A stretch of 38,999 nt of DNA from Bacillota bacterium (GTDB lineage Bacteria > Bacillota > UBA4882 > UBA8346), in contig JAKPCT010000219.1 of the NCBI GenBank assembly GCA_029553165.1, positions 1 through 38,999 on the forward strand, given 5' to 3'. Shown in pieces: positions 1 to 7,544 of the stretch (position 1 is the stretch's first letter; every line of letters begins with the position of its first letter). Below the pieces are notes generated by a model. That model was not told the DNA's origin. It saw only the letters and a program-made list of their open reading frames with translations, and ran no database searches. The position numbers were made by a program, and so were the translations under genes.

Positions 1-15
1 ATTTTCGTAGAGCAT
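1..15 (-). CDS. 5' end of a leftward gene (partial)
   Basis: Only the first five codons (M-L-Y-E-N) lie in the window, reading leftward from an ATG at 15-13. The start is supported by a strong ribosome site, AAAGGAGG on the minus strand at about 30-23, seven bases before the ATG. Too little is visible to assign a function. It is divergent from the DUF486/SulP pair. Confidence 0.5.
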
Positions 16-96
16 TTGGAAACCTCCTTTGGATGGGTTGTGGTGACTTTATTCTATAAGGATTTTCCAATTTGCTCTACACTTTTTTTAATAAAA

Positions 97-129
97 AAAT
101 GTTGAAGTGCTTTATACACCCCAACATTT
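97..129 (-). terminator. Hairpin with U-run on minus strand, possible attenuator
   Basis: An 8-bp inverted repeat (AAATGTTG at 97-104, CAACATTT at 122-129) encloses a 17-base loop. On the minus strand it is followed directly by a run of seven T, which is the form of an intrinsic terminator. No minus-strand gene lies upstream of it (130-317 has none). It would therefore sit in the 5' leader of the leftward gene starting at 15, as an attenuator, or simply stop stray transcription. The rest of 16-329 is AT-rich and non-coding. A TATAAT at 263-268 could be a -10 box for the rightward genes, but I see no good -35. Confidence 0.35.
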
Positions 130-329
130 ATTATAGAACCATTTTTTTGTATGTACATGATTTGCTGACTGATCAAGTATTAAACTTTTAAACTTTTTAC
201 TATGAGATATCTTCCTAATAATATTTTATTAACATTTTAACACAATATTTACAACAATAATCTATAATTGGGATTACAATTAAATTAAAGAGTGTTTGTA
301 ACAAAAAATGAATCGGAGTGACATCAGAA

Positions 330-659
330 GTGTTGACAGTTGTATTATTGATTCTTTCTAACATCTTTATGACTTTTGCCTGGTATGGGCATCTTAAGTA
401 TAAAGATACTCCGCTCGTTAAAGTGATCATGATTAGCTGGCTGATTGCCTTTGTCGAGTACTGTTTTCAGGTCCCGGCCAACCGGATTGGTCACAATTTT
501 TTTTCAGCAGCCCAGCTTAAGATCATGCAAGAAGTGATTACTTTAGTTGTCTTTACGGTATTTTCAGTCTTATATCTTAAAGAAGGGTTGAAGTGGAACT
601 ACATCGTTGGGTTTTTGATGATCCTTGGTGCAGTTTTTTTTGTCTTTAAAAAATGGTAA
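330..659 (+). CDS. DUF486 / DMT-family small membrane protein
   Basis: A small hydrophobic protein of 109 residues with about four membrane helices. The N-terminal signature SNIFMTFAWYGHLK is characteristic of the DUF486 family, which is related to small drug/metabolite transporter proteins and has no assigned substrate. I chose the GTG at 330 because it lies about 11 bases after GGAG (315-318) and gives the usual family N-terminus. A GTG at 318 is in frame but would overlap the ribosome site. The gene ends 18 bases before the SulP transporter, so the two are probably co-transcribed. Family assignment is good; function is unknown. Confidence 0.8.
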   Translation: MLTVVLLILSNIFMTFAWYGHLKYKDTPLVKVIMISWLIAFVEYCFQVPANRIGHNFFSAAQLKIMQEVITLVVFTVFSVLYLKEGLKWNYIVGFLMILGAVFFVFKKW

Positions 660-677
660 TAAAGCTGGTGAAGTGAT

Positions 678-2354
678 TTGTTAAAACCTAAACTTCTAAT
701 AACTCTGAAAGATTATACCAAAGAGAAGTTTATCTCTGATTTAATGGCTGGTCTGATTGTCTGGGTGGTTGCCTTGCCGATGGCAATTGCATTTGCAATT
801 GCGGGTGGGGTTTCTCCGGAGAAAGGAATTATTACTGCCATTATTGCCGGTTTTCTGATTTCAGCATTGGGCGGGACCAGGGTGCAAATCGGCGGTCCTG
901 CCGGATCTTTTGTGGTTATAATGTGTATTGTTTTACATAAGTTCGGGCATCAAGGTTTGACAATTGCAACGATTATGGCTGGAGTATTCCTGATTTTAAT
1001 GGGTTTAGCCCGGTTTGGATCGGTAATAAAGTTTATTCCCTATCCGGTAATTGCCGGGTTTACCAGTGGAATTGCCGTGTTTATCTTTTCGTCACAAGTG
1101 AAAGACTTTTTGGGGTTAACTATCAAAGAAGTACCGATTGAATTTATTCCTAAATGGATTGAGTATTTTAAACATTTTGATACCATTGATTTTTATGATT
1201 TAGGGATCGGAATTATTTCTCTGGTAATAATTTTGGTCTGGCAGCGCTATTTCAAGAAAATACCAGGCACTTTAATTGCTATTATCGGGACAACAATTCT
1301 GGTTAAATTATTTAATTTGCCAGTTGATACGATTGGGAGCCGTTTTGGACAAATAGATGCGAATTTCTCGCTGATTACACTTCCCCAAGTTAATTTTTCA
1401 TTAGTGGCGCAACTTATTGGCCCGGCGTTTACAATCGCGATTTTGGCAAGTATTGAAGCGTTGATGTCGGCTGTTGTTGCTGACGGAATGATCGGTACCA
1501 AACATAATTCGAATATGGAGTTGATTGCTAACGGTGTTGCGAATGTTGTGAGCCCTTTATTTGGGGGGATACCTGCAGCGGGAGCAGTTGCCCGGACTGC
1601 AACCAATATTAAAAATGGCGCCCGGACTCCGATTGCCGGAATAATTCAGGCGTTGATCCTACTATTGGTGATGGTCTTCTTTGGCAAACTGGCTTCTTTG
1701 ATTCCAATACCTACGCTGGCAGCGATATTAATGGTTGTTGCCTATAACATGAGTGAATGGCGGTCGTTTGTGTCGCTCCTGAAAAGTCCGCGTAGCGATG
1801 TAATTGTCCTACTGTTGACTTTTGGACTGACAGTAATCTTTGATGTGACGATTGCTTTGGAAGTCGGTCTGTTGATGTCGGTCTTTCTCTTTATGAGGCG
1901 GATGGCTTTAGTCACTAATATTGAATATATTACCGGTGATGATGACGAACAGCCAAATGACGTTGAGATTGATATCAAGATCCCAGAATGCGTTGATATC
2001 TATGAAATTAATGGTCCGCTTTTCTTTGGCGCAGCTTATAAGTTTGAAGAGGCTATTGGTGTTATAAAACACCGGCCGAAGGTGTTAATTATCCAGATGC
2101 GTAATGTTCCGGCGATTGATTCAACCGGTATCCATACTTTAAAACAGATCATTACCAAGTGTCAAAAACAGAATATTGTTGTAATGATCGCCGGATTACA
2201 ACGTCAACCGAGAAAGACACTGATTCAGACCGGTATTGTCAAACAGGTTGGGAGAGCTAATATCAGTTCTAATTTGGATAAATTACTGCTCCGTGCGCAA
2301 ACGATTGTCCAAAATACGAATCTACAACCTAAAAAGACAATGATTGCTTCCTAG
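678..2354 (+). CDS. SulP-family anion transporter with STAS domain
   Basis: A 558-residue inner-membrane transporter of the SulP (SLC26-like) family. The N-terminal 400 residues hold the polytopic transport domain, with the family's early motif around residues 25-75 (VALPMAIAFAIAGG, then GGTRVQIGGPAG). After the last membrane helix, residues of about 430-545 form a cytoplasmic STAS domain, including the FFGAAYKFEE and RNVPAIDSTGIHTL segments. Members carry sulfate, bicarbonate or other anions, and the substrate cannot be read here. Translation starts at TTG (678) a few bases after GGTGA. It is probably in an operon with the DUF486 gene. Length is normal and no damage is seen. Confidence 0.9.
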   Translation: MLKPKLLITLKDYTKEKFISDLMAGLIVWVVALPMAIAFAIAGGVSPEKGIITAIIAGFLISALGGTRVQIGGPAGSFVVIMCIVLHKFGHQGLTIATIMAGVFLILMGLARFGSVIKFIPYPVIAGFTSGIAVFIFSSQVKDFLGLTIKEVPIEFIPKWIEYFKHFDTIDFYDLGIGIISLVIILVWQRYFKKIPGTLIAIIGTTILVKLFNLPVDTIGSRFGQIDANFSLITLPQVNFSLVAQLIGPAFTIAILASIEALMSAVVADGMIGTKHNSNMELIANGVANVVSPLFGGIPAAGAVARTATNIKNGARTPIAGIIQALILLLVMVFFGKLASLIPIPTLAAILMVVAYNMSEWRSFVSLLKSPRSDVIVLLLTFGLTVIFDVTIALEVGLLMSVFLFMRRMALVTNIEYITGDDDEQPNDVEIDIKIPECVDIYEINGPLFFGAAYKFEEAIGVIKHRPKVLIIQMRNVPAIDSTGIHTLKQIITKCQKQNIVVMIAGLQRQPRKTLIQTGIVKQVGRANISSNLDKLLLRAQTIVQNTNLQPKKTMIAS

Positions 2355-2490
2355 TAATTATCATGAATGGATCGAACTGAAAGATGATCCAGCCTGCGGA
2401 ATACCAAAGGGTTTTCCCAAATGCCCGAAACATGACATTTACTTGCATTTTGGCGGATGTATCGTATGCAATAATCAAGTTTTAGATTAG
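2344..2490 (+). CDS. Possible 48-residue Cys-rich small protein or gene remnant
   Basis: An open frame overlaps the last 11 bases of the SulP gene and encodes 48 residues if it starts at TTG 2344. It contains C-x8-C-x2-H and, ten residues on, C-x2-C, an arrangement that could bind zinc. Codon choice looks protein-like through the CGIPKGFPKCPKH stretch. There is no good ribosome site and no ATG, so it may be a fragment of a larger lost gene or translationally coupled to SulP. I do not recognise the family. Confidence 0.25.
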   Translation: MLPSNYHEWIELKDDPACGIPKGFPKCPKHDIYLHFGGCIVCNNQVLD

Positions 2491-2567
2491 GAATCATGTT
2501 TCGAAAAATCCCCCATTTTCACGACACAGTTTTGAAGAGGATAAGTATGTTCCTTTCTGTGTAACGG

Positions 2568-2619
2568 ACGAATAGCTATAAAGATAATTAAAGTTGGATA
2601 AGCAATAAGCCTTCATGGG
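2568..2619 (+). pseudogene. Decayed 3' end of a second copy of the 2770-3120 gene
   Basis: Bases 2568-2619 align with 3069-3122, the end of the orphan membrane-protein gene, at about 80 percent identity by eye with two small gaps. Allowing one frameshift, the translation runs IAIKIIK then W-x2-NKP, against IAEKILKFWRNNKPL in the intact gene. The simplest reading is a tandem duplication whose upstream copy has been lost except for its tail. The remaining bases of 2491-2567 show no coding signal. Confidence 0.45.
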
Positions 2620-2640
2620 ATAAAATGTGAGGGCTTTTTT
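2607..2640 (+). terminator. Intrinsic terminator
   Basis: A 9-bp stem (AAGCCTTCA at 2607-2615 with TGAGGGCTT at 2628-2636, one G-U pair) and a 12-base loop are followed by T to 2640. It lies inside and just after the decayed duplicate tail and would stop transcription coming from the SulP operon. Confidence 0.75.
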
Positions 2641-2769
2641 GTATCAAATTATACTGTGGGACAAATAGGAATTAGGAATGAAGTAATTGAATTAATATGT
2701 TAATGTAGCCAATATATTATTTGATTTACAGGGACCATGGTATGATTTAAAACTCAAGAAATAACAAGG

Positions 2770-3120
2770 ATGAGTAAAAAAGTGGACTTTGAAAAATACT
2801 CTCAAAAAACACAATTAATAATATTAATTAGTTGTTGGATATTGATATCTATATTATTTTTCTTAGCAAATAAAATATGGAATTTTAATGAAAGTCTGAC
2901 ATTGATCGAAGCTTTTATTACGGGAATGGTCCTTATGTATATGATTTTCCTTATTTATTCTGTTATTATAGATTTTTTCGAATCAAAACATAAATTTAAG
3001 TACATAGTATTTGCTATAATAGCTATTTTACTTATAATAGTAATGGAATTATTATATGAAGAGAAATTACCAATAGCCGAAAAGATATTAAAGTTTTGGA
3101 GAAACAATAAGCCTTTATAG
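2770..3120 (+). CDS. Orphan small membrane protein
   Basis: A 116-residue protein that I do not recognise. It has a charged N-terminus, three hydrophobic helices (about residues 17-35, 46-68 and 76-93) and a short basic C-terminal tail ending NNKPL. The ATG at 2770 is preceded only by AAGG immediately upstream, so translation initiation looks weak. Its composition is more AT-rich than the housekeeping genes, which fits recent acquisition. The tail of a second, decayed copy lies upstream at 2568-2619. It could be a small immunity or accessory membrane protein, but nothing in the sequence decides this. Confidence 0.6.
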   Translation: MSKKVDFEKYSQKTQLIILISCWILISILFFLANKIWNFNESLTLIEAFITGMVLMYMIFLIYSVIIDFFESKHKFKYIVFAIIAILLIIVMELLYEEKLPIAEKILKFWRNNKPL

Positions 3121-3159
3121 GGTTCATCGTATTTAAAATATATTGAAAGGATTTGTGTG

Positions 3160-4398
3160 ATGACGAATCAAGAAGAGTTACGTGAACTCAAAAAACAAAT
3201 TCAAGATGTTATAAGGCGAAATTCTGATCGGGGATTTGTACCTTACTCCGGATGCAACCGGATAGCCTGGGAGTTATCGAGGATAATCGAAATTGCAACA
3301 GGACATGTTCAATCCGGCAATTATCAGCAAGGGTTAGAAATTTATCTCCTGGTATTGTTGCAAACAATAAAATTAATATCCCATGCGGATGACTCTTCCG
3401 GTTGTTGTGGAGAGATTATCCTTTATAGTTTGGAGGAGATTAACAAGCTTTGTAAAATTTTGGCTGAAACTGATGACGGAGAAGTCTTTAAGAGTATTTT
3501 GAAAGCGGCCCGAAATAAAGCTTTTCAGGGATGGGAAGAATGGGCTTATAAATTATTACTTGCAGCTGTTCCTTTGGTTCGTAATGTGAAACAGGGCGAA
3601 AAGATTAAAGAATTATTCCCGGTTTTGGGTACGATGTATGATGACAAGGATTACCCAGAGAAGGCCCTTATTTTACTTGGTATCAAAGAACGATTAGAGG
3701 GTGAAGAAGAAGGTAAGCGTTTTCTTTTGGATAATATCAACCTTCCGGAATTACGTAAGATACTTATTGAAAGAAGTATCGTTGCCCAAGATTATGATTT
3801 TGCAGAAAAACTCTGTAAGGAAGCTTTAGAGAAAAAAATCGAGGTATATTACCATCGGCCGTCAAATTGGGATTACTTTTTGGAGCAAATTTATTCCAAA
3901 ACGGATAATGAGACAAGCCTATATGATATAATCAAGAAAATATTATTTTTAGGCAGACCGGAATATTTTTATAAATTGAAAGAATTATTGATACAACAAG
4001 GCCGTTGGGAGCAGGAACGGGATAATCTGTGGCAGGAGTTGGCGGTTAAAATTGGTGTCAGTAACTATGCCGGATTGTTGTCCCGGGAAAATGAGTTAGA
4101 ACGTCTGCTGGAAGTTGTCAAACAACATCCTTCTCTTATTCAATATTACGGAACAAAATTAGGAGGCATCTATCCAGATGAAGTTAGTCAATTGTTTGAG
4201 ACTTACATTTTGATTGAAGCTAAAGCGGCCAACAATCGCAGGGAATACAGACAAGTCAGTCAATTATTGAATCTGCAGGCTCAATCGGTCGGAAAAGATC
4301 GGGCTTTGGAGTTGATTGATTCTTTGATAAAGATGTATCCCCGACGACCGGCAATGTTGGATGAGTTGGAAAAACGCAAGAATAAATTGAAGAAATAA
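3160..4398 (+). CDS. Helical-repeat protein resembling C-terminal part of SWIM-domain proteins
   Basis: A 412-residue, mostly alpha-helical, soluble protein with TPR-like repeats. The N-terminal stretch (residues about 20-90, FVPYSGCNRIAWELSRI and QSGNYQQGLEIYLLVLL) resembles, from memory, the region that follows the zinc finger in bacterial SWIM-domain proteins. The SWIM finger itself (C-x-C...C-x-H) is absent. The ATG at 3160 lies nine bases after GAAAGG; a GTG at 3157 is also in frame. The C-terminus (PRRPAMLDELEKRKNK) looks natural. It may be a free-standing version of that scaffold or what remains of a gene that lost its 5' part. No function can be given. Confidence 0.65.
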   Translation: MTNQEELRELKKQIQDVIRRNSDRGFVPYSGCNRIAWELSRIIEIATGHVQSGNYQQGLEIYLLVLLQTIKLISHADDSSGCCGEIILYSLEEINKLCKILAETDDGEVFKSILKAARNKAFQGWEEWAYKLLLAAVPLVRNVKQGEKIKELFPVLGTMYDDKDYPEKALILLGIKERLEGEEEGKRFLLDNINLPELRKILIERSIVAQDYDFAEKLCKEALEKKIEVYYHRPSNWDYFLEQIYSKTDNETSLYDIIKKILFLGRPEYFYKLKELLIQQGRWEQERDNLWQELAVKIGVSNYAGLLSRENELERLLEVVKQHPSLIQYYGTKLGGIYPDEVSQLFETYILIEAKAANNRREYRQVSQLLNLQAQSVGKDRALELIDSLIKMYPRRPAMLDELEKRKNKLKK

Positions 4399-4664
4399 AC
4401 GGCGGCAGTAGTAAACCTAGTAGTGGAGATAGTGGCGGGGATAATCCCGGACTGATAAGTGTTACTATTAGTCCTTTTGTTGCTTATGTTTATCCTAATG
4501 ACACGCAGCAATTTACAGCATCGATACAGAGTACTTCCGATAACAGGGTTACTTGGGAGGTTGTTGAAGGACCTGATGGTGGAAGTATAACTGAATCCGG
4601 TCCGAATTGCCGATGGATTGATAAAAATAAACCCGAGTCCATCACTTGCACCAATGAGGCTTGA
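4386..4664 (+). pseudogene. Headless fragment of an Ig-like domain lipoprotein
   Basis: An open frame of 92 codons with no ATG, GTG or TTG start overlaps the end of the previous gene in another frame. It reads a Gly/Ser/Asp-rich linker (GGSSKPSSGDSGGDNPG) and then a beta-rich segment (ISVTISPFVAYVYPNDTQQF, then VTWEVVEGPDGGSIT). This is the pattern of bacterial Ig-like (BIG) surface proteins just after a lipobox cysteine. After GSITESG the reading departs from the usual pattern and stops. I infer a surface lipoprotein gene that lost its 5' end where it meets the helical-repeat gene, and is also truncated downstream. Bases 4665-4765 show nothing further. Confidence 0.55.
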
Positions 4665-4782
4665 TTTGCCTGATAAAAGTAAAAAAATTATGTAATGATT
4701 TCTCAGCTTAAAGTCGATAAATAATAGCAGGAAAAAATGGACCGTTTATTTGAAATTAAATGACAAGCAAGGAGGCTCTTTG

Positions 4783-5367
4783 ATGAGTAAACGTATTATT
4801 TTAATCGGTTTAATTTTAGTATTGGCAGTTAGCTGTTTCAGCATTGTCTTGGCAAAGGCTCCGGAGTTTTCAGCGGATGTTGTCATAACTGACGCTAAAG
4901 GTAAAACGAGCCAGGGCAAAGTTTATGTCAAAGGCACTGAAAAAATCCGCCAGGAATTAACTGTTAACGGTGAAACCAATATAACCATCCTGCGGCTTGA
5001 CAAGAAAGTCGGCTGGACTCTGCTTCCGGATAAACAGTATATGGAGATCAAAATGCCTTTTGACCCTAACCAACCTAACCCGGAGTTTGAATATGAAACG
5101 GCAGAACTGGGGCAGGAAACGATCAACGGATACCCGTGCAAAATAGTACAGTATACTTATAAAAATAAGAAGTACGGAGTTTTAAAGCAATGGGTCTCCG
5201 ATAAATTAGGCTATTCGGTTAAAGTTGAATCAAAAGATGCCAAAGGGAAGACAATTAGTATTATTGAATATAAGAATATTAAAGAAGGCAAACAACCGGA
5301 TTCATTATTTGAGATTCCGAGTGGATATCAGAAACTCGATTTGCCCTTTAAAATTCCCGGAATGTAA
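4783..5367 (+). CDS. Secreted DUF4412-like / LolA-fold protein
   Basis: A 194-residue exported protein. Residues 1-24 are a signal peptide (basic MSKR, a hydrophobic core, and a likely cleavage after IVLA). The mature part is a series of beta strands with the motif pattern of DUF4412-like proteins: an N-terminal SADVVITDAKGK strand, a KVYVKGTEKIRQEL repeat, an NGYPC-K segment and a C-terminal FEIPSGYQK. Related proteins have a LolA/LppX-like fold and are thought to bind lipids or other hydrophobic ligands outside the membrane. The ATG at 4783 is eight bases after AAGGAGG. It stands alone, and no terminator is obvious in 5368-5475. Confidence 0.7.
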   Translation: MSKRIILIGLILVLAVSCFSIVLAKAPEFSADVVITDAKGKTSQGKVYVKGTEKIRQELTVNGETNITILRLDKKVGWTLLPDKQYMEIKMPFDPNQPNPEFEYETAELGQETINGYPCKIVQYTYKNKKYGVLKQWVSDKLGYSVKVESKDAKGKTISIIEYKNIKEGKQPDSLFEIPSGYQKLDLPFKIPGM

Positions 5368-5475
5368 ATACAGGAACGGTTAGTGTGGAACATTATTGGG
5401 ATTTTCTTCTGTTTCATGTATTCGTTGTGGCTAAATTTTAGTCAAGAAGTATTTTTCAAATAGAACTTTTATAGA

Positions 5476-5790
5476 TTAAAGCAAGTGTAACCAGTCTCGC
5501 TTACTGTATAAAATTCTAACTACAGTGACGGTTTGTTTTGTTTCCGAAACGATATAGAAGACAATATAGCTGTCAATGATGATTTTTCTAAATCCTTGAG
5601 TGGCAAGCTGTTCATTCGCAACTAGATTATAACGATAAGGAAATTTCGCCAGACTCATTACCGAATTTTTAATCTTTTCCACCAGCTTAATGGCAATGGC
5701 CGGTTCTTTAAGTTCATAATGAATGTATGATAATATCGCCTTTAAATCATCATTAGCGCTCTTGGTCATAAAAACTTGATAATGATCCAT
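5476..5790 (-). CDS. ParE/RelE-type toxin
   Basis: A 104-residue basic protein of the ParE/RelE toxin superfamily. It shows the typical N-terminal helix pair (KSANDDLKAILSYIHYELKEP) and the later FPYRYN...FRKIIIDSYIVFYIV strands ending in a VVRILYSKRDW segment. That order is the hallmark of the family and closest to ParE, whose members act on gyrase; RelE members cut mRNA on ribosomes. Its ATG overlaps the antitoxin stop by one base (TAATG), so translation is coupled. Which target applies cannot be told from sequence. Confidence 0.88.
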   Translation of the reverse strand: MDHYQVFMTKSANDDLKAILSYIHYELKEPAIAIKLVEKIKNSVMSLAKFPYRYNLVANEQLATQGFRKIIIDSYIVFYIVSETKQTVTVVRILYSKRDWLHLL

Positions 5791-6050
5791 TATTTAAAAT
5801 TATCCTCGATTTGCTTAAATGTCTCTTCCGCCGGGATTACTCGGCCTTCATTCACATCAGTTAAGCCTTCATTCAGTAATTTGGAAAGCTCAAGTTTACC
5901 CACTAATCTTTCATAGGTTTCAATGCTCATGACCGCTAAATCGCCTTGACCGTTTTTGGTAATAAAAATAGGTTCAGCGTATTTGTGGCATAACTCCGAA
6001 ACTTCATTATATTTATTTCTCAGATCCGAACTTGGCCGAATTAATGGCAT
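5790..6050 (-). CDS. Phd/YefM-type antitoxin
   Basis: An 86-residue protein with the Phd/YefM pattern: PSSDLRNKYNEVSELCHKYAEPIFITKNGQ in order, then a conserved VMSIETYERL helix and an acidic C-terminal tail that would wrap the toxin. In this family the N-terminal half binds the operator DNA and the tail neutralises the partner. The ATG follows GGAGGTG with normal spacing. It is the first gene of a two-gene operon with the ParE-like toxin and is probably autorepressed through the palindrome at 6092-6108. Confidence 0.88.
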   Translation of the reverse strand: MPLIRPSSDLRNKYNEVSELCHKYAEPIFITKNGQGDLAVMSIETYERLVGKLELSKLLNEGLTDVNEGRVIPAEETFKQIEDNFK

Positions 6051-6078
6051 TTTAGCACCTCCAGGCTGTTATACACAT

Positions 6079-6108
6079 ATTTTATCAAAATATTGATATA
6101 ATATCAAT
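6079..6108 (-). promoter_or_regulatory. Promoter and operator of the toxin-antitoxin operon
   Basis: On the minus strand a -35 box TTGATA (6107-6102) and a -10 box TAAAAT (6084-6079) are separated by exactly 17 bases. A perfect 8+8 palindrome, ATTGATAT-A-ATATCAAT (6092-6108), covers the -35 box. It is the natural candidate for the binding site of the antitoxin or toxin-antitoxin complex. Confidence 0.7.
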
Positions 6109-6182
6109 CTATTTTGACTCATTGGTTGTATGAAAGGGACGAACTTTCTGAAAGCCGAAGGGGAACGTCGCCCACTTCCCCG

Positions 6183-6280
6183 CACCCCTTAGGCCAAAGG
6201 GTGTTCCGAAACTCTTTGGAATCCCACCGCTCGGGGGGCTGTTCTTATACTCTACATCCGGCCTCAATTTCGGCAGATGT
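6183..6280. other. GC-rich block with three consecutive hairpins
   Basis: Between the toxin-antitoxin operator and the next gene there is a GC-rich patch in an otherwise AT-rich stretch. Three inverted repeats follow one another: CACCCCTT/AAAGGGTG (6183-6203, one mismatch), TTCC-g-AAA/TTTGGAA (6204-6221) and ACATC..GCC/GGC.GATGT (6254-6280). An open frame across it (6114-6320) has no ribosome site and an unlikely composition, so I do not call a protein. It may be a structured RNA, a remnant of a mobile repeat, or chance. The rest of 6281-6434 is AT-rich with no signal. Confidence 0.3.
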
Positions 6281-6434
6281 AATATATATATTTAGACAAT
6301 TACAGGCCATGTGTGTGTGACTGGAGTTGTTCAAACGAACAGCTTATAATAAAAAACTTGTCCATTATCCAAAAAAAGTATATCATGGAACTAAAGTAAT
6401 TAAAGAAACAAATTTATGTAATTAGGAACTTATA

Positions 6435-6920
6435 ATGATTAACCCAATCGATATATATAGTGTTGTTAAATATGGCGAGTTATTTAACTTGAAGATTGGC
6501 AGTCCGGAGTCAGATTTATTGGATTTATTAACTAACGAAGCTATAGAAATTTTTACGGTTAGTGAATCTGATGGTTTAAAAATAATTATATGGGAGAATA
6601 TTGAGTTTCATCTATTTGATGGCGCAATACTAAGTATCATTATAAAAATTAAAAAGTCTCGCAGTAATCAAAGATTTTTCATTGGTGACCCAAATCGGAA
6701 AATCAATTATCGTAGTACTTTAGAAAAGATAATCAAGATATTCTACACTGCAGCGATTGAATGGAAGTTCCATACAGAACACTGTTATAAAAAACAAGTT
6801 GAGATTATAACCGAAGGTTCTGCCACTCTTGAATTTATTGAGTTACAAGGTTCAATTGTCCTCAATAGAATTCGGCTTACTGAAATTGATCGTTTTGAGT
6901 CTGAAATTTTATTATCATAA
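6435..6920 (+). CDS. Orphan protein of unknown function
   Basis: A 161-residue soluble acidic protein, not recognised. It starts at ATG 6435 after AGGA (about 6424-6427). The predicted pattern is alternating strands and helices, with no signal peptide, membrane helix or obvious catalytic motif. Its size, solitary position, AT-rich composition and place next to a toxin-antitoxin pair are similar to small immunity-type proteins, but this is only context. A repeat-like sequence follows immediately. Confidence 0.6.
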   Translation: MINPIDIYSVVKYGELFNLKIGSPESDLLDLLTNEAIEIFTVSESDGLKIIIWENIEFHLFDGAILSIIIKIKKSRSNQRFFIGDPNRKINYRSTLEKIIKIFYTAAIEWKFHTEHCYKKQVEIITEGSATLEFIELQGSIVLNRIRLTEIDRFESEILLS

Positions 6921-6922
6921 AA

Positions 6923-6952
6923 AGTAAAAAAAGAACCGTCCCCAATTTTACT
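6923..6952. repeat. Short palindromic repeat with GAACCGTCCCC core
   Basis: Perfect 7-bp arms AGTAAAA (6923-6929) and TTTTACT (6946-6952) flank a core containing GAACCGTCCCC. Strings of this type (GGGGACGGTTC on the other strand) recur as intergenic REP-like elements in many Bacillota genomes, from general knowledge. Only one copy is in this window, so its repetitive nature is not shown here. Confidence 0.4.
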
Positions 6953-7040
6953 ATTATCGGATGTTGATGATTGGTATGATTTATCATTCAGCGCTTAATT
7001 TATTGAGCTTCTGACAGCAATATTTAACCGCTGCTATCAA

Positions 7041-7076
7041 AAAACCTAACTCACCAAGTTTGGCAAGTTAGGTTTT
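7041..7076 (-). terminator. Bidirectional intrinsic terminator
   Basis: A perfect 11-bp stem (AAAACCTAACT at 7041-7051 with AGTTAGGTTTT at 7066-7076) has a 14-base loop. On the minus strand it ends in six T, which suits the end of the sigma/anti-sigma operon. On the plus strand the T run is shorter but could also serve the gene ending at 6920. Confidence 0.85.
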
Positions 7077-7094
7077 AATAATTAGCAGCTGAAT

Positions 7095-7544
7095 TTATGG
7101 AAGAATCAATGATGCTTGATAGACATTAAACCCTTGGTCGAGGGAGAGATTTTGGTCGTAAGTGTCATACTGATTACTGTTATTATCATGGGCGACAGTC
7201 GAGGAGTCATGATTAACCGGAAACATCATTAAGGTTGATAAGAAAAACAGGATTAAGCAAGCGGCAGCCAAGAGCGTACGGAAACTCCATAAAAGATTGT
7301 TGTTTTGGGGTATCAGAGAACGTTTCTCTTCCTGTAAGCGTTGGTTGAGTGCTGCCAGCGGATCGAAAGATAACTCCTCTTGCTGGATATTAAACATACA
7401 TTCTTTTAACAGTAACATCTGTTCATACTCAAAACTGCATTCGGCACAGTTAAATAAATGTTTCCGGACTTCACGTTTTTGGTCACAATCAAGCTCACAA
7501 TCGATATAAGCAGAGAGTAAATTTTGGACAGCATTACAATTCAT
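7095..7544 (-). CDS. Zinc-finger anti-sigma factor
   Basis: A 149-residue single-pass membrane protein. The N-terminus carries the ZAS (zf-HC2) motif with Cys3, His29, Cys33 and Cys36 as zinc ligands; this domain binds ECF sigma factors. One membrane helix (about residues 89-107) follows, then a short Asn/Asp-rich extracytoplasmic tail. Its start overlaps the stop of the sigma gene by four bases (ATGA), so the two are translationally coupled. Release of the sigma factor in this family usually involves proteolysis or a change at the zinc site. A protease gene lies just upstream, but a direct link is inference. Confidence 0.88.
   Translation of the reverse strand: MNCNAVQNLLSAYIDCELDCDQKREVRKHLFNCAECSFEYEQMLLLKECMFNIQQEELSFDPLAALNQRLQEEKRSLIPQNNNLLWSFRTLLAAACLILFFLSTLMMFPVNHDSSTVAHDNNSNQYDTYDQNLSLDQGFNVYQASLILP

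Noticed and set aside
1247..1606. Minus-strand frame inside sulP
   Set aside because: Shadow of the transporter gene with no initiation signal.
6114..6320. 68-codon open frame across the GC-rich block
   Set aside because: No ribosome site, implausible residue composition, and the DNA is better described as hairpins.
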